A stretch of 64,000 nucleotides of DNA from an uncultured Prevotella sp. (GTDB lineage Bacteria; Bacteroidota; Bacteroidia; Bacteroidales; Bacteroidaceae). Location: the NCBI GenBank assembly GCA_905236755.1, contig CAJOCR010000016.1, positions 35,484-99,483 on the forward strand, in the 5' to 3' direction. Position numbers and translations under genes: made by a program. Shown one piece after another: positions 16,479 to 25,492 of the stretch; within the stretch, counting starts at the first letter, position 1, and each line of letters starts with the position of its first letter. The notes under the pieces are model-generated. The model did no database searches and was not told the DNA's origin. It saw nothing but the letters and a program-made list of their open reading frames with translations.

Positions 16479-17372
16479 ATGAAAAAAGAAGTTACTATAG
16501 CTATTACTGCATGCGTTGCAGTTGTCATTCTCTTCTTTGGACTAAATTTCCTCAAGGGTTTGACCATTTTCTCTTCTGACAGTAGCTACTATGTTCGCTT
16601 TCACGATATACAGGGCTTGTCGGAAGCCAATCCTATATATGCTGATGGTTATAAGGTAGGTGTTGTAAAGACAATATACTATGATTATAATGGTAATGGA
16701 GATATTATTGTTAAGTTTGATGTAGATAACAATTTGCGTATTCCTAAAGGTACTACTGCAGAAGTAGCGAGCGACCTTATGGGAAATGTGAAGATGAATC
16801 TGCTTATGGCTAACAATCCACGTGAGAGAGTGAATCCTGGTGACACAATACAAGGTGACACCAATAGCGGACTCATGGGACGTGTGGCTAAGATATTGCC
16901 TAAGGTGGAAGCTCTTGTACCAAAGATAGACAGTATTCTTACAAGTGTTAATGCCTTGCTTGCTGATCCTGCTCTTGCTGCTACTTTGCATAATGCACAG
17001 CAGATTTCAAGCAATTTGAATACTACATCTCAGCAGCTCAATGTGTTGATGGCTGATTTGAACAGAAATGTTCCTGGTATGCTGCGCAAGGCTGACGCTA
17101 CTCTTGCCAATACTCAGCAGTTTACAAGTAATCTGGCTGCTGTAGATATTCAGACAACAATGAATGAGGTTAATGGTACTATTAGCAATTTGAAGACTTT
17201 TACTGATAATCTGAATAGCGGTAAAGGTTCTCTTGGCTTACTCATGAACGACCCTGGATTGTATAACAATCTTAATGCAACAATGAGTAGTGCTGATAGT
17301 CTTCTTGTTGACTTAAAGGCACATCCAAAACGTTATGTTCATTTCTCTCTGTTTGGGAAGAAAGAAAAATAA
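16479..17372 (+). CDS. MCE/MlaD family lipid-transport protein
   Basis: 297 residues with one N-terminal membrane helix (ITACVAVVILFFGLNFLKGL) and one MCE domain at about 38-110 (YYVRFHDIQGLSEANPIYAD, then GYKVGVVKTI). The remainder is helical and Asn/Thr/Leu-rich with coiled-coil character (SSNLNTTSQQLNVLMADLN). MlaD-type proteins form rings that pass phospholipids between inner and outer membranes. No MlaE or MlaF gene is adjacent here, so partners must be encoded elsewhere. It is probably in one transcript with the amidase. The C-terminus, HPKRYVHFSLFGKKEK, is typical of Bacteroidetes members. Confidence 0.88.
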   Translation: MKKEVTIAITACVAVVILFFGLNFLKGLTIFSSDSSYYVRFHDIQGLSEANPIYADGYKVGVVKTIYYDYNGNGDIIVKFDVDNNLRIPKGTTAEVASDLMGNVKMNLLMANNPRERVNPGDTIQGDTNSGLMGRVAKILPKVEALVPKIDSILTSVNALLADPALAATLHNAQQISSNLNTTSQQLNVLMADLNRNVPGMLRKADATLANTQQFTSNLAAVDIQTTMNEVNGTISNLKTFTDNLNSGKGSLGLLMNDPGLYNNLNATMSSADSLLVDLKAHPKRYVHFSLFGKKEK

Positions 17373-17491
17373 AAGCCTCACCTCGACCTCAATGGTCTTT
17401 ACACCCCCTTCGTTTCCCCCGTTCCCGGGGGACAGAAACCCCAAAGGGGAAGGGAGCAATAACTATTTGAAATACGGATTAATGAAAAAAT

Positions 17492-17528
17492 CAGAGTATT
17501 CGGAGAAATCTGAATACTCTTTTTTTTT
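17492..17528 (+). terminator. Intrinsic terminator
   Basis: AGAGTATTC and GAATACTCT form a 9-bp stem around a short loop, followed by eight or more T. A GC-rich REP-like repeat (17398-17455, related to 43905-43985 in inverted form) lies between the MCE gene and this terminator. Confidence 0.8.
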
Positions 17529-17594
17529 GAAGTGTTTAGCGCACAACACTTGCTCATTATTATCTACTCATTACTCATTATTTTTTATAATCTC

Positions 17595-17625
17595 TTGCTT
17601 GATATTAATTATTTATCTATATTTG
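17595..17625 (+). promoter_or_regulatory. Promoter of the M60 peptidase gene
   Basis: TTG 17595-17597, 20 bp, TATATTTG 17618-17625. ATG at 17673 follows after about 40 nt of leader. Confidence 0.6.
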
Positions 17626-17672
17626 CGACAGAGTTAATTTATTAGTATTAAGCGCATTAGTTTTTTTTGCTC

Positions 17673-20600
17673 ATGAATAGGCAGTTAGTTTTTAGAGCCA
17701 TTTGGGCGGCTCTTTTTATGGTATGTTGTCTTTTGCAGGTTTCGGGACAAACATTTGTTACATCTCTTGAACAGGTGGAAACTGGTTATTATCGTATTTA
17801 TTCTCAGGCATACAATGCAACTATGGCAATGAGTGAAGCAACCAGCACTCATAATGTTTTCTGTGATGCTCCTGATGAAGATGATTATCTCCAGGTGTGG
17901 GAAATAACTGTTACTGGAATATCTGATGCCTCAAAAGATATTACGATAAAGAATGTGATTACAGGCATGAAAGTAAATCGTTCGAGTAATAATTTCCACA
18001 CACATGCTAATGCAATGACGTTTACACTTGAATATGCCAACGATGCTTTTACTATTGCTGTGAAAAATCAAGCGACAGGCTTGCATCATCAACAGAGTGG
18101 ACATGATGTGGTTAGTTGGTCAAAAACTGCTGATGCTTCAAAATGGCAAATTGAAAAGGTTACCCCTGATGCAGGAATGCTTGCAAGTCAGCAAGCTGAG
18201 TATTCTGTTTTAAATGATATTGTGAATCGTAAGGTTGCTATTACTACTGCCTTATTGAAGTATTTTAATGATGCAAGTTGTGCAGAACTTAAGGATGTAT
18301 ATAAAACTTATTCTGATACTCAGCTTGAAACGGCTATGACAACTGATAATATCCCGCTAATGTGTATAGATATGGCAAAGAAGGTGAAGAATAATTCTTG
18401 GGCAGTGTATAAATATGGTTGGAATATTACAGAGAAGAGTTTCCGTATAGCAAATTATAAGCCAATTAGTAATAGTGCTAAATGGGCTAATTTAATTGGC
18501 GTGGGGTATGCTTTGGCACCAAATTCTGATCCTACAGGTATTTTCGTGAATGCTGATGAAATCATTTCTATTTATGTTGATAAGGATATTCCTACTGGAG
18601 GCGCATTACTTTTGCGTAATGTAGAGCGCTCTAGTGCTTCGGGAGATGGATATTCGCTAGCTAAGGGTGTGAATGTCGTAAAAATACGCAAAGCGGGACT
18701 TCTTTTTATAGATTATGAGGTTGATAATACAACTGATGGTAGTGCTCCGTTTACGGAATTAAGCAGTTATCCTTCGTTAAATATTCATATTGAAGGTGGA
18801 GCTGTTAACGGCTGTTTTGATATTACACGTGGGCATACCAACGAAGACTGGGAGATAATGAAGGATGTGCTCTTTAAACAATATGACTATTTGCAGTTAA
18901 GAAGTGGGAAACAACTTTATAATATGAATAGGGATTTGGTTATTGCTGCATGCCCAGAGAAAATGGCTGGATTACTTGGCTTGTGGGACAAGATAGTAAC
19001 TATGGAACACAATGTTATGGGGCTTAATGAGTTTAATGGATTTTTTAATACACCTTTGATGGTGGTTTCTTTTGTGGGAGAAGGCCATATGTTTGCTTCT
19101 ACTTATGGTACTTATTATAACGAAAACACAGTAGCTGGAGTGATGAACTATGAACAAATGTTTGCTGGTGGTGCTCTTTGGGGACCTGCTCATGAAATAG
19201 GTCATATTAACCAGAAGTATATCAATATGATAGGGCAGACAGAGGTGTCGAATAATCTGTTTTCGAATATTGCAATTTATCAAAATGGGCATCTAACAAG
19301 TAGGGCTGAGTATGTTTATAACACATTAAAGAATATGAGCGATGGAGTGTATTGGAATCTGAGAGGGATATGGGAGAGAACTCATCTTTATTTCCAGCTA
19401 TACCAGTTCTTCCATATTCAAGGTTTTATGCCTGATTTCTATCAAAAACTGTTTAGTGCATTACGAGCTGATCCGCTTGTGCATGTGAAAAATAAGTTTA
19501 TAGATGCTACAGATGATTATCTGAAATTCTATAAGAAAGCTTGTGAGGTGAGTGGCTATGATTTAACAGAGCTATTCCAAGCTTATGGATTCTTTATTGT
19601 TCCAACAAATGATAATGAGTTCTATGGTGATTACACTTTGGATGGAGTTACTAAAAAGGCATTCAAGGTTGGTGACTATGGTGATTTTTATCTATGTGTA
19701 ACGCAGGAGATGATTGATAATACTATAGCTGCTGTGAAGGCTATGAATTTGAAGAAATGTAATGCTGTGTTTATTGAGGACAGAATATCTTATCCTCTTG
19801 CGTCTTATGATGGACATGTCGAAAATGAGGTTAAAGCGGCTTATGTTGGCTATCCTATTGGTACTTGTGGAGATGTTGGGCAATACACCGACTTTGTTTC
19901 TACAAATGTAGCTACAGGATATTTGGCTTCTTATGTTGAGAACGATGGCGGTTTGAATGTGTATGTAAATCATAGTAGTGCTTCTGGAGCTGATGCTGCA
20001 GGAAACCTTGTTTATCTCTCAAACAAATATAATTTTACTGTTCCTGCTAATGTATATTCTAAAATAAAGAATACCGATTTCACTATTGTTGCTGCTGGTG
20101 GTAATGGTGAAGATGCAATAATGCCTGCTGCTGCGCATTATGTAGAATGGATTGTAAAAAATAAAGCTGGTGAGGTTGTAAAAACATACCAAGAACCTCA
20201 GTTTGTAAATAGTGTAGTTTCTGATTATCCAGATGAAATAAAGCCTGCATTTGTTACATTGCCTTCATTTACAGCATTTACTTACACAGAGCCTGTTCAA
20301 AAAGTTGTTGAGGCTGTTTATACAACACCTTTTGTTGAGTCTTCAGAAACAGCATATAACTATTACGAAGTGAAAGTGCGTTATGGATGGCTTAATGAAA
20401 CATCAGAAGGCAAAGCTGCAATAACAAACTCGAAACAAAATACAGATTATTACCGCTGGGCTTTCTTTGGCAGTCCTTATGTTGGTTATCGTTTACAGAA
20501 CAAGGCAACAGGTAAATGGCTAAATGCAGGTGAATCTGCACCTGAAATGGGTAACGATGCTGATGCAGCAACAGTGTGGAAATTATTAGCTTGGTCAGGA

Positions 20601-21341
20601 AATACTACTTCATTTATTATCCAGAATCCTACAAAGGCTGGTTCGTATATTAATGACTTTGGTGGTCATGGTAATAACTTAGGCTATTATTCTGATGGTT
20701 CTCAGATTGATGTTGCATTTGTTCCTACAGCTGCAACACTTGTGCCTATTACTGTTGATGAACAGGAAGGCTATTGGGGCACATTCTATAGTTCAAGCAA
20801 TGTTGCTTTGCCAACAGGAGTTAGTGCTTATCGTGTTACTGATGTTGATGACGGCACACAGAAACTTACGCTTACGGCTGTTGAGGGTAATGTACTGAGG
20901 GGTGGCGAAGGATATATTGTATATTCTGCATCACGTGAGCCAGGAATAGTTATGGAAAGTACTTCTACTGCACCAGCAAGTTTTGTAGGCACTAACTATC
21001 TTAAAGGCTCTGATAGTGAGCAAGAGTTTGCTGGTGAGGGTTCTTATTACATTCTTTCCCGTAAGGAGGTTACAGAGGGCGTATATAATTATGGCTTCTT
21101 CTGGCAGAATGGTACAGGCGGTAATAGTGTTATTAATGCTGCTCACAAGGCGTTCTTGCTAGTTCCGTCATCTGCTCCGGCTAAGAGTTATAATTTGAGT
21201 TTTAATGCTACAAATATTAACAATGTAGAAAATTCCGCAGATGATATTAATGAACCAAGATTTAATCTCTCTGGCCAACGCGTAGGCAAGAACTATAAGG
21301 GTATTATTATTATCAATGGTAAAAAGCAAATACAGAAATGA
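17673..21341 (+). CDS. Secreted M60-like (enhancin-type) metallopeptidase
   Basis: 1222 residues. Signal peptide MNRQLVFRAIWAALFMVCCL ending around VSGQ. N-terminal about 30-160 resembles a ricin-like/RICIN sugar-binding fold (ATGLHHQQSG). The M60 catalytic site is HEIGHINQ with H507, E508, H511 and the downstream Glu at 524 (HExxH-x12-E). M60 enzymes cut O-glycosylated proteins such as mucins. Around 900-960 a second sugar-binding-like stretch (YRLQNKATGKWLNAG) occurs. The last residues NLSGQRVGKNYKGIIIINGK form the C-terminal tail typical of secreted Prevotella proteins, probably a type IX sorting signal given porQ and porE nearby. Start at 17673 (ATG), not the TTG 6 bp earlier. A 54-codon gene overlaps its stop. 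Confidence 0.88.
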   Translation: MNRQLVFRAIWAALFMVCCLLQVSGQTFVTSLEQVETGYYRIYSQAYNATMAMSEATSTHNVFCDAPDEDDYLQVWEITVTGISDASKDITIKNVITGMKVNRSSNNFHTHANAMTFTLEYANDAFTIAVKNQATGLHHQQSGHDVVSWSKTADASKWQIEKVTPDAGMLASQQAEYSVLNDIVNRKVAITTALLKYFNDASCAELKDVYKTYSDTQLETAMTTDNIPLMCIDMAKKVKNNSWAVYKYGWNITEKSFRIANYKPISNSAKWANLIGVGYALAPNSDPTGIFVNADEIISIYVDKDIPTGGALLLRNVERSSASGDGYSLAKGVNVVKIRKAGLLFIDYEVDNTTDGSAPFTELSSYPSLNIHIEGGAVNGCFDITRGHTNEDWEIMKDVLFKQYDYLQLRSGKQLYNMNRDLVIAACPEKMAGLLGLWDKIVTMEHNVMGLNEFNGFFNTPLMVVSFVGEGHMFASTYGTYYNENTVAGVMNYEQMFAGGALWGPAHEIGHINQKYINMIGQTEVSNNLFSNIAIYQNGHLTSRAEYVYNTLKNMSDGVYWNLRGIWERTHLYFQLYQFFHIQGFMPDFYQKLFSALRADPLVHVKNKFIDATDDYLKFYKKACEVSGYDLTELFQAYGFFIVPTNDNEFYGDYTLDGVTKKAFKVGDYGDFYLCVTQEMIDNTIAAVKAMNLKKCNAVFIEDRISYPLASYDGHVENEVKAAYVGYPIGTCGDVGQYTDFVSTNVATGYLASYVENDGGLNVYVNHSSASGADAAGNLVYLSNKYNFTVPANVYSKIKNTDFTIVAAGGNGEDAIMPAAAHYVEWIVKNKAGEVVKTYQEPQFVNSVVSDYPDEIKPAFVTLPSFTAFTYTEPVQKVVEAVYTTPFVESSETAYNYYEVKVRYGWLNETSEGKAAITNSKQNTDYYRWAFFGSPYVGYRLQNKATGKWLNAGESAPEMGNDADAATVWKLLAWSGNTTSFIIQNPTKAGSYINDFGGHGNNLGYYSDGSQIDVAFVPTAATLVPITVDEQEGYWGTFYSSSNVALPTGVSAYRVTDVDDGTQKLTLTAVEGNVLRGGEGYIVYSASREPGIVMESTSTAPASFVGTNYLKGSDSEQEFAGEGSYYILSRKEVTEGVYNYGFFWQNGTGGNSVINAAHKAFLLVPSSAPAKSYNLSFNATNINNVENSADDINEPRFNLSGQRVGKNYKGIIIINGKKQIQK

Positions 21342-21502
21342 TGATGAAAAAGTATATTTCTCCAACTGTTTGTGTTATGAGCATTGAGCCTCTGTCTGTA
21401 GTGTGTCTAAGCACTAACAATTCAGAGGCTGAGCCAAACGTACAATATAGTAAGCCTGACACTTTTGAAGAGTTAGATAATGCTTTCGAAATGTTAGAAT
21501 GA
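21338..21502 (+). CDS. Small protein of 54 aa overlapping the M60 gene
   Basis: Starts with three consecutive ATG codons and overlaps the peptidase stop in an ATGA arrangement, implying translational coupling. Reads MMMKKYISPTVCVMSIEPLS, then an acidic end DTFEELDNAFEMLE. Short proteins of the form MKKY-x-x-P-T-x near secreted-protein genes are common in Prevotella; their function is not known to me. Two Cys in the first third; no clear membrane helix. Could be a chaperone, regulator or export-linked peptide for the peptidase (inference). Confidence 0.6.
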   Translation: MMMKKYISPTVCVMSIEPLSVVCLSTNNSEAEPNVQYSKPDTFEELDNAFEMLE

Positions 21503-21777
21503 GACTCTGAAAAAAAACTTTTGTATTATTTTATTACTCAGTGTTTCACGCTTGTAACAAATGGGCTAACATACTTATAATTGGCGGTTTTAAAACCAAA
21601 AATTTTTTTTGAGAGGTTAAAGTTAAAAAATCTCAGCAAATCTTTTTATTTTGTTAGTTTTCAATAGGTTATGAGCGTGAAACATTAAAAATCGTTCGAA
21701 AAACACCGGTTTTTGCTTAACTTCCACAATTTCAATAACTTACGAGATTTTCTTAATAACCGTTAATTGGGTGGGGG

Positions 21778-21808
21778 TTGCAAGTTTCGAAAAAAGTTGC
21801 TACCTTTG
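21778..21808 (+). promoter_or_regulatory. Promoter of dnaA
   Basis: TTG 21778-21780, 20 bp, TACCTTTG 21801-21808, about 100 nt before the ATG. The 21503-21777 stretch has no gene; I found no cluster of DnaA boxes (TTATCCACA) in it. Confidence 0.65.
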
Positions 21809-21911
21809 CAAAAGATAAAGTAAGAAGAGCCTAAAACTACTAATCGTAAGTTCTATGGTGGCTTAACTTAGTCGAAAGACATACAATTACATATCTGTAA
21901 CATTAATAAGA

Positions 21912-23318
21912 ATGAAAGAAAGTCCTGATGCGCGTTGGGACAGTGCTCTTGCGCTCATAGCCAAGAACGTTACCCCACAGCAATACAAAACATGGTTCAA
22001 GAGCCTTGTCTTTGAAAAGTTCGATGAGAACAAGAAGACTTTGCTTGTTCAGGTACCGTCACCTTTTGTGTATGAGTATCTGGAGGAGAACTTTATTGAC
22101 TTGCTTTCTAAGGTACTTCGTCATACATTCTGCGAAGGTATCCAGCTTAATTATAAGGTGGTTACAGATAAGGAAAATAAGCTTGCACAGGTTATTGAAG
22201 CTGAGCCTAAGGATGATGCTATCAAACCTCAGCCAAGAACTCATGTCAATGAGATTTCTGCTCTTGATGCTGCACAGCCTCAGGAACTCGATTCTCAGCT
22301 TAATCCTCGTCTTACTTTCAGCAACTATATTGAAGGCGACAGCAATAAGCTTCCTCGTAGTGTAGGTCAGAGTATTGCTGAACATCCAAATACAGCACAG
22401 TTCAACCCAATGTTTATCTATGGCCCATCAGGTTGTGGTAAAACTCACTTGATTAATGCCATTGGTGCTCGTTGCAAGGAACTTTATCCTCAGAAGCGTG
22501 TTCTTTATATTAGCGCACGTCTTTTCCAGGTTCAATATACTAATGCTGTACTGCAGAATACGCTTAACGATTTCATCAGTTTCTACCAAACCATCGACAT
22601 GCTTATCGTCGATGATATTCAGGAGTGGGCAACAGCTGTGAAGACTCAGGATACTTTCTTCCACATCTTCAATCATCTGTTCCGTAACAACAAGCGTATT
22701 ATTCTTGCTTCAGACCGCCCTCCTGTTGACCTCAAAGGCATGAATGAGCGTTTGCTCACTCGTTTCTCTTGTGGTTTGATTGCAGAGCTTGAAAAGCCAA
22801 ATGTTCAGCTTTGTGTTGACATTCTAAAGCGCAAGATTAAACGTGACGGTCTAACAATTCCAGACGACGTTATTCAGTATATAGCTTCTACAGCTAATGG
22901 CAGTGTGCGCGATTTGCAGGGCGTTATCAACAGTCTTTTGGCTTATAGCGTGGTTTACAACTGCAATGTAGATATGTGTCTTGCTGAACGTGTTATTAAG
23001 CGTGCTGTGAAGGTAGATGATAAACCTCTTACTATCGACGATATTCTTGATACTGTTTGCAACCATTATAATGTAACTGCCACAGCAGTAAACAGTAAGA
23101 GTCGTAAGCGTGATCTTGTTCAGGCTCGTCAGGTTTCTATGTATCTTGCACAGAAATACACTAAGATGCCAGCCAGCCGTATTGGAAAACTTGTAGGTAA
23201 TCGCGATCACTCAACTGTTATTCATAGCTGCTCGCAGGTTGAACAGCGTATGAAAGTTGATAAGGCTTTTGTTGCTGAACTATCATCAATAGAAAACTCT
23301 TTTAAGCTGAAAGGTTAG
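21912..23318 (+). CDS. dnaA: Chromosomal replication initiator protein DnaA
   Basis: 468 residues; AAA+ ATPase that melts the replication origin. Domain I about 1-85 (ITPQQYKTWF-type: VTPQQYKTWFKSLVFE), variable linker about 90-130, AAA+ domain III from NPMFIYGPSGCGKTHLINAI (Walker A G171-T178) with MLIVDDIQ as Walker B and NERLLTRFSCG as sensor/box VII. Domain IV holds the helix-turn-helix signature RIGKLVGNRDHSTVIHS. Monocistronic between a strong promoter and a terminator. dnaN and other usual origin-linked genes are absent here, and no DnaA-box cluster is apparent, so this is probably not the origin itself. Confidence 0.97.
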   Translation: MKESPDARWDSALALIAKNVTPQQYKTWFKSLVFEKFDENKKTLLVQVPSPFVYEYLEENFIDLLSKVLRHTFCEGIQLNYKVVTDKENKLAQVIEAEPKDDAIKPQPRTHVNEISALDAAQPQELDSQLNPRLTFSNYIEGDSNKLPRSVGQSIAEHPNTAQFNPMFIYGPSGCGKTHLINAIGARCKELYPQKRVLYISARLFQVQYTNAVLQNTLNDFISFYQTIDMLIVDDIQEWATAVKTQDTFFHIFNHLFRNNKRIILASDRPPVDLKGMNERLLTRFSCGLIAELEKPNVQLCVDILKRKIKRDGLTIPDDVIQYIASTANGSVRDLQGVINSLLAYSVVYNCNVDMCLAERVIKRAVKVDDKPLTIDDILDTVCNHYNVTATAVNSKSRKRDLVQARQVSMYLAQKYTKMPASRIGKLVGNRDHSTVIHSCSQVEQRMKVDKAFVAELSSIENSFKLKG

Positions 23319-23414
23319 TTTTCTCAAGCAATGATTTTTCAAGCAATAAAATGTATAAAAAAGAAATTCTTCCGAACACGTAGCTGTTCGAATCATTTAG
23401 ACTAAATGAATCTT

Positions 23415-23444
23415 GGGGCATCCTTTATTGGAGTGCCCCTTTTT
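23415..23444 (+). terminator. Intrinsic terminator after dnaA
   Basis: GGGGCA (23415-23420) pairs with TGCCCC (23434-23439), extended by TCC/GGA, followed by TTTTT. It lies 97 bp after dnaA; nothing else is seen between 23445 and the next promoter. Confidence 0.8.
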
Positions 23445-23591
23445 CGTGTAAGCGAAAATCGTTTACTCTTTTTGTTCGCTTACTCTTCTAAAATAACTTT
23501 ATTATTCCTCTATAATGCCTCTATAATCCGTTTATATTGATTTTTAGCTATATTTCTGTTGTTATGCTACGAAAATATTATAACAATATAT

Positions 23592-23621
23592 TTGTATTTG
23601 TTTATAAAATCAGTACTTTTG
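23592..23621 (+). promoter_or_regulatory. Promoter of the DUF4919 gene
   Basis: TTG 23592-23594, 19 bp, TACTTTTG 23614-23621. The expected start near 23628 lies after the ATG at 23623, so the ATG at 23647 is preferred. Confidence 0.65.
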
Positions 23622-23646
23622 TATGGTATTTACTAATTTAAAATAT

Positions 23647-24414
23647 ATGAAGACTGTGAAAAAAATATTTTTCTTATTGTTTCTTTTTATGTCGTTTTGT
23701 ACTTGTAATGCACAAGAATCTAAAAGACCGTATTATCGTGTGAATTGGAAACAAATAGATAGTATTGCTAATGAAAACCCCGATAGTATTAGAGGTCTTG
23801 TGAAGCGTTTAACGCAGCAGACAATAGATACAACAATGACAAATGAAGAACGAATATTAGCATATTATGGTAGTACTTATCTTCCAGAACATAAAGGTGT
23901 TTTGTATGATCTGCGAAAAATATTATTTAATATGCGTGATAGGGAATATGAAGATGCATTGAAGCGAAATATTGAAGTTCTAAAGAGAGCACCTTTAGAT
24001 TTGAATGCATTGGAAAATATGGTAATGCTAATTCGTGTAGAACAAAATAGTTCATCAAAGCACAAAACTTATACAGATGATGATTTACGATATTATAGTA
24101 ATTTGATGGATGTGGTAGTAAAAATTGTTGCTTCAACTGGACTTGGTAGTGAAGAAGATCCCTTTGCCGTTACATCAATAAGAGATGAATACATTTTGAT
24201 GTATTATTATTTGGAAATTAAATATGGTAATCAAGGGTTCAATGTGCATGATGGCTATTCTGTTGATTATTTCGGCGTGAAAGAGAAAAGTGATAAATAT
24301 AGCGGAGACATTATTGTTTTTGACACTAGTCGTGTGTTGGAATTAGAAAACGAAGATTTTCTTCAGAAGAAAGCGAAGAAGAAAAAGAATAAAAAAATCC
24401 CTGCAACCAATTGA
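23647..24414 (+). CDS. DUF4919 family exported protein
   Basis: 255 residues. The signal peptide KKIFFLLFLFMSFCTCNAQ could be processed by either signal peptidase. Residues 25-240 match the Bacteroidetes DUF4919 family as I recall it: NWKQIDSIANENPDSIRGLV, MTNEERILAYYGSTY, then a tetratricopeptide-like stretch (KRNIEVLKRAPLDLNALENM), YYSNLMDVVVKIVASTGLGS and NVHDGYSVDYFGV. Family function unknown; the TPR-like centre suggests a scaffold. The C-terminus is strongly basic, KKKKNKKIPATN, and its last codons overlap the bidirectional terminator. Confidence 0.8.
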   Translation: MKTVKKIFFLLFLFMSFCTCNAQESKRPYYRVNWKQIDSIANENPDSIRGLVKRLTQQTIDTTMTNEERILAYYGSTYLPEHKGVLYDLRKILFNMRDREYEDALKRNIEVLKRAPLDLNALENMVMLIRVEQNSSSKHKTYTDDDLRYYSNLMDVVVKIVASTGLGSEEDPFAVTSIRDEYILMYYYLEIKYGNQGFNVHDGYSVDYFGVKEKSDKYSGDIIVFDTSRVLELENEDFLQKKAKKKKNKKIPATN

Positions 24415-24426
24415 TTGCAGGGATTT
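24395..24426. terminator. Bidirectional terminator overlapping a stop codon
   Basis: 12-bp perfect stem AAATCCCTGCAA (24395-24406) with TTGCAGGGATTT (24415-24426), loop of 8. T runs on both strands' 3' sides serve the convergent DUF4919 and GGGtGRT genes; the left arm encodes the last residues of DUF4919. Confidence 0.85.
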
Positions 24427-24452
24427 GTATTTTAAGTTTTATTGCTCTACTA

Positions 24453-25475
24453 TTAAGCACGCTTGTTCAAGAGAAGGTCTGTCTGTACAGCAACAGCTAC
24501 GGTAGCACCTACCATAGGGTTGTTACCCATACCGAGGAAGCCCATCATCTCTACGTGTGCAGGAACTGAAGAAGAACCAGCAAACTGAGCGTCAGAGTGC
24601 ATACGACCGAGAGTATCAGTCATACCGTATGAAGCAGGACCTGCAGCCATGTTGTCTGGGTGCAGTGTACGACCAGTACCACCACCTGAAGCTACTGAGA
24701 AGTAAGGCTTACCAGCGAGTACGCGCTCCTTCTTGTATGTACCAGCTACTGGGTGCTGGAAACGAGTTGGGTTTGTTGAGTTACCAGTGATTGATACGTC
24801 AACACCCTCGTGCCAAAGAATAGCAACACCCTCGCGAACGTCGTCAGAACCATAGCAGTTAACCTTAAGACGAGCTGGGTTGTTACCGTAAGGAATAGTC
24901 TCAACAACATTTACCTTACCTGTAGCGTAGTCGAACTGTGTCTTTACGTATGTGAAACCGTTGATACGGCTGATGATCTGAGCAGCATCCTTACCAAGAC
25001 CGTTGAGGATAACGCGAAGAGGATTCTTGCGAACCTTGTTTGCCATCTCAGCAATCTTGATAGCACCCTCAGCAGCAGCGAATGACTCGTGACCTGCGAG
25101 GAATGCGAAGCACTGTGTCTCTTCGCGGAGAAGACGGCCTGCGAGGTTACCGTGACCGATACCTACCTTACGGTCGTCAGCTACAGAACCAGGAATGCAG
25201 AATGCCTGCAGACCTTCACCGATAGCCTCAGCGCACTCAGCAGCACTCTTGCAACCCTTCTTGATAGCGATTGCAGCACCAGCTACATAAGCCCACTTTG
25301 CATTCTCAAAACAGATATCCTGAGTCTCTGCGCAAATCTCATAAGGATCTACACCAAGCTCTTCACAAATTGCATTAGCCTCTTCGAGGTCTTTGATGCC
25401 ATACTTGTTCAGCACTGCGTTAACCTGTGCCTCACGACGGTTCTGGCTCTCGTAAACTACTTTTCTAATTGCCAT
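24453..25475 (-). CDS. GGGtGRT protein
   Basis: 340 residues of the family named for its glycine motif, here VASGGGTGRTLHPDNMAAG near residue 285. Other conserved blocks are ANAICEELGVDPYEICAETQ, IPGSVADDRKVGIGHGNLAG, and C-terminal MMGFLGMGNNPMVGATVAVA. Members occur in anaerobes next to a NifU-like scaffold gene, as here (17 bp gap, same strand). The biochemical role is not established; pairing with an Fe-S scaffold suggests a part in cluster or metal handling (inference). No signal peptide or membrane helix. Codon choice is strongly biased and C/G-rich relative to neighbours on the coding strand, typical of a highly expressed protein. Confidence 0.9.
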   Translation of the reverse strand: MAIRKVVYESQNRREAQVNAVLNKYGIKDLEEANAICEELGVDPYEICAETQDICFENAKWAYVAGAAIAIKKGCKSAAECAEAIGEGLQAFCIPGSVADDRKVGIGHGNLAGRLLREETQCFAFLAGHESFAAAEGAIKIAEMANKVRKNPLRVILNGLGKDAAQIISRINGFTYVKTQFDYATGKVNVVETIPYGNNPARLKVNCYGSDDVREGVAILWHEGVDVSITGNSTNPTRFQHPVAGTYKKERVLAGKPYFSVASGGGTGRTLHPDNMAAGPASYGMTDTLGRMHSDAQFAGSSSVPAHVEMMGFLGMGNNPMVGATVAVAVQTDLLLNKRA

Positions 25476-25492
25476 ATTGTATGTCCTCCTTA

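Noticed and set aside
21503..21911. Replication origin next to dnaA
   Set aside because: The spacer has a clear promoter but no cluster of TTATCCACA-type boxes, and no dnaN or other origin-linked gene is present.
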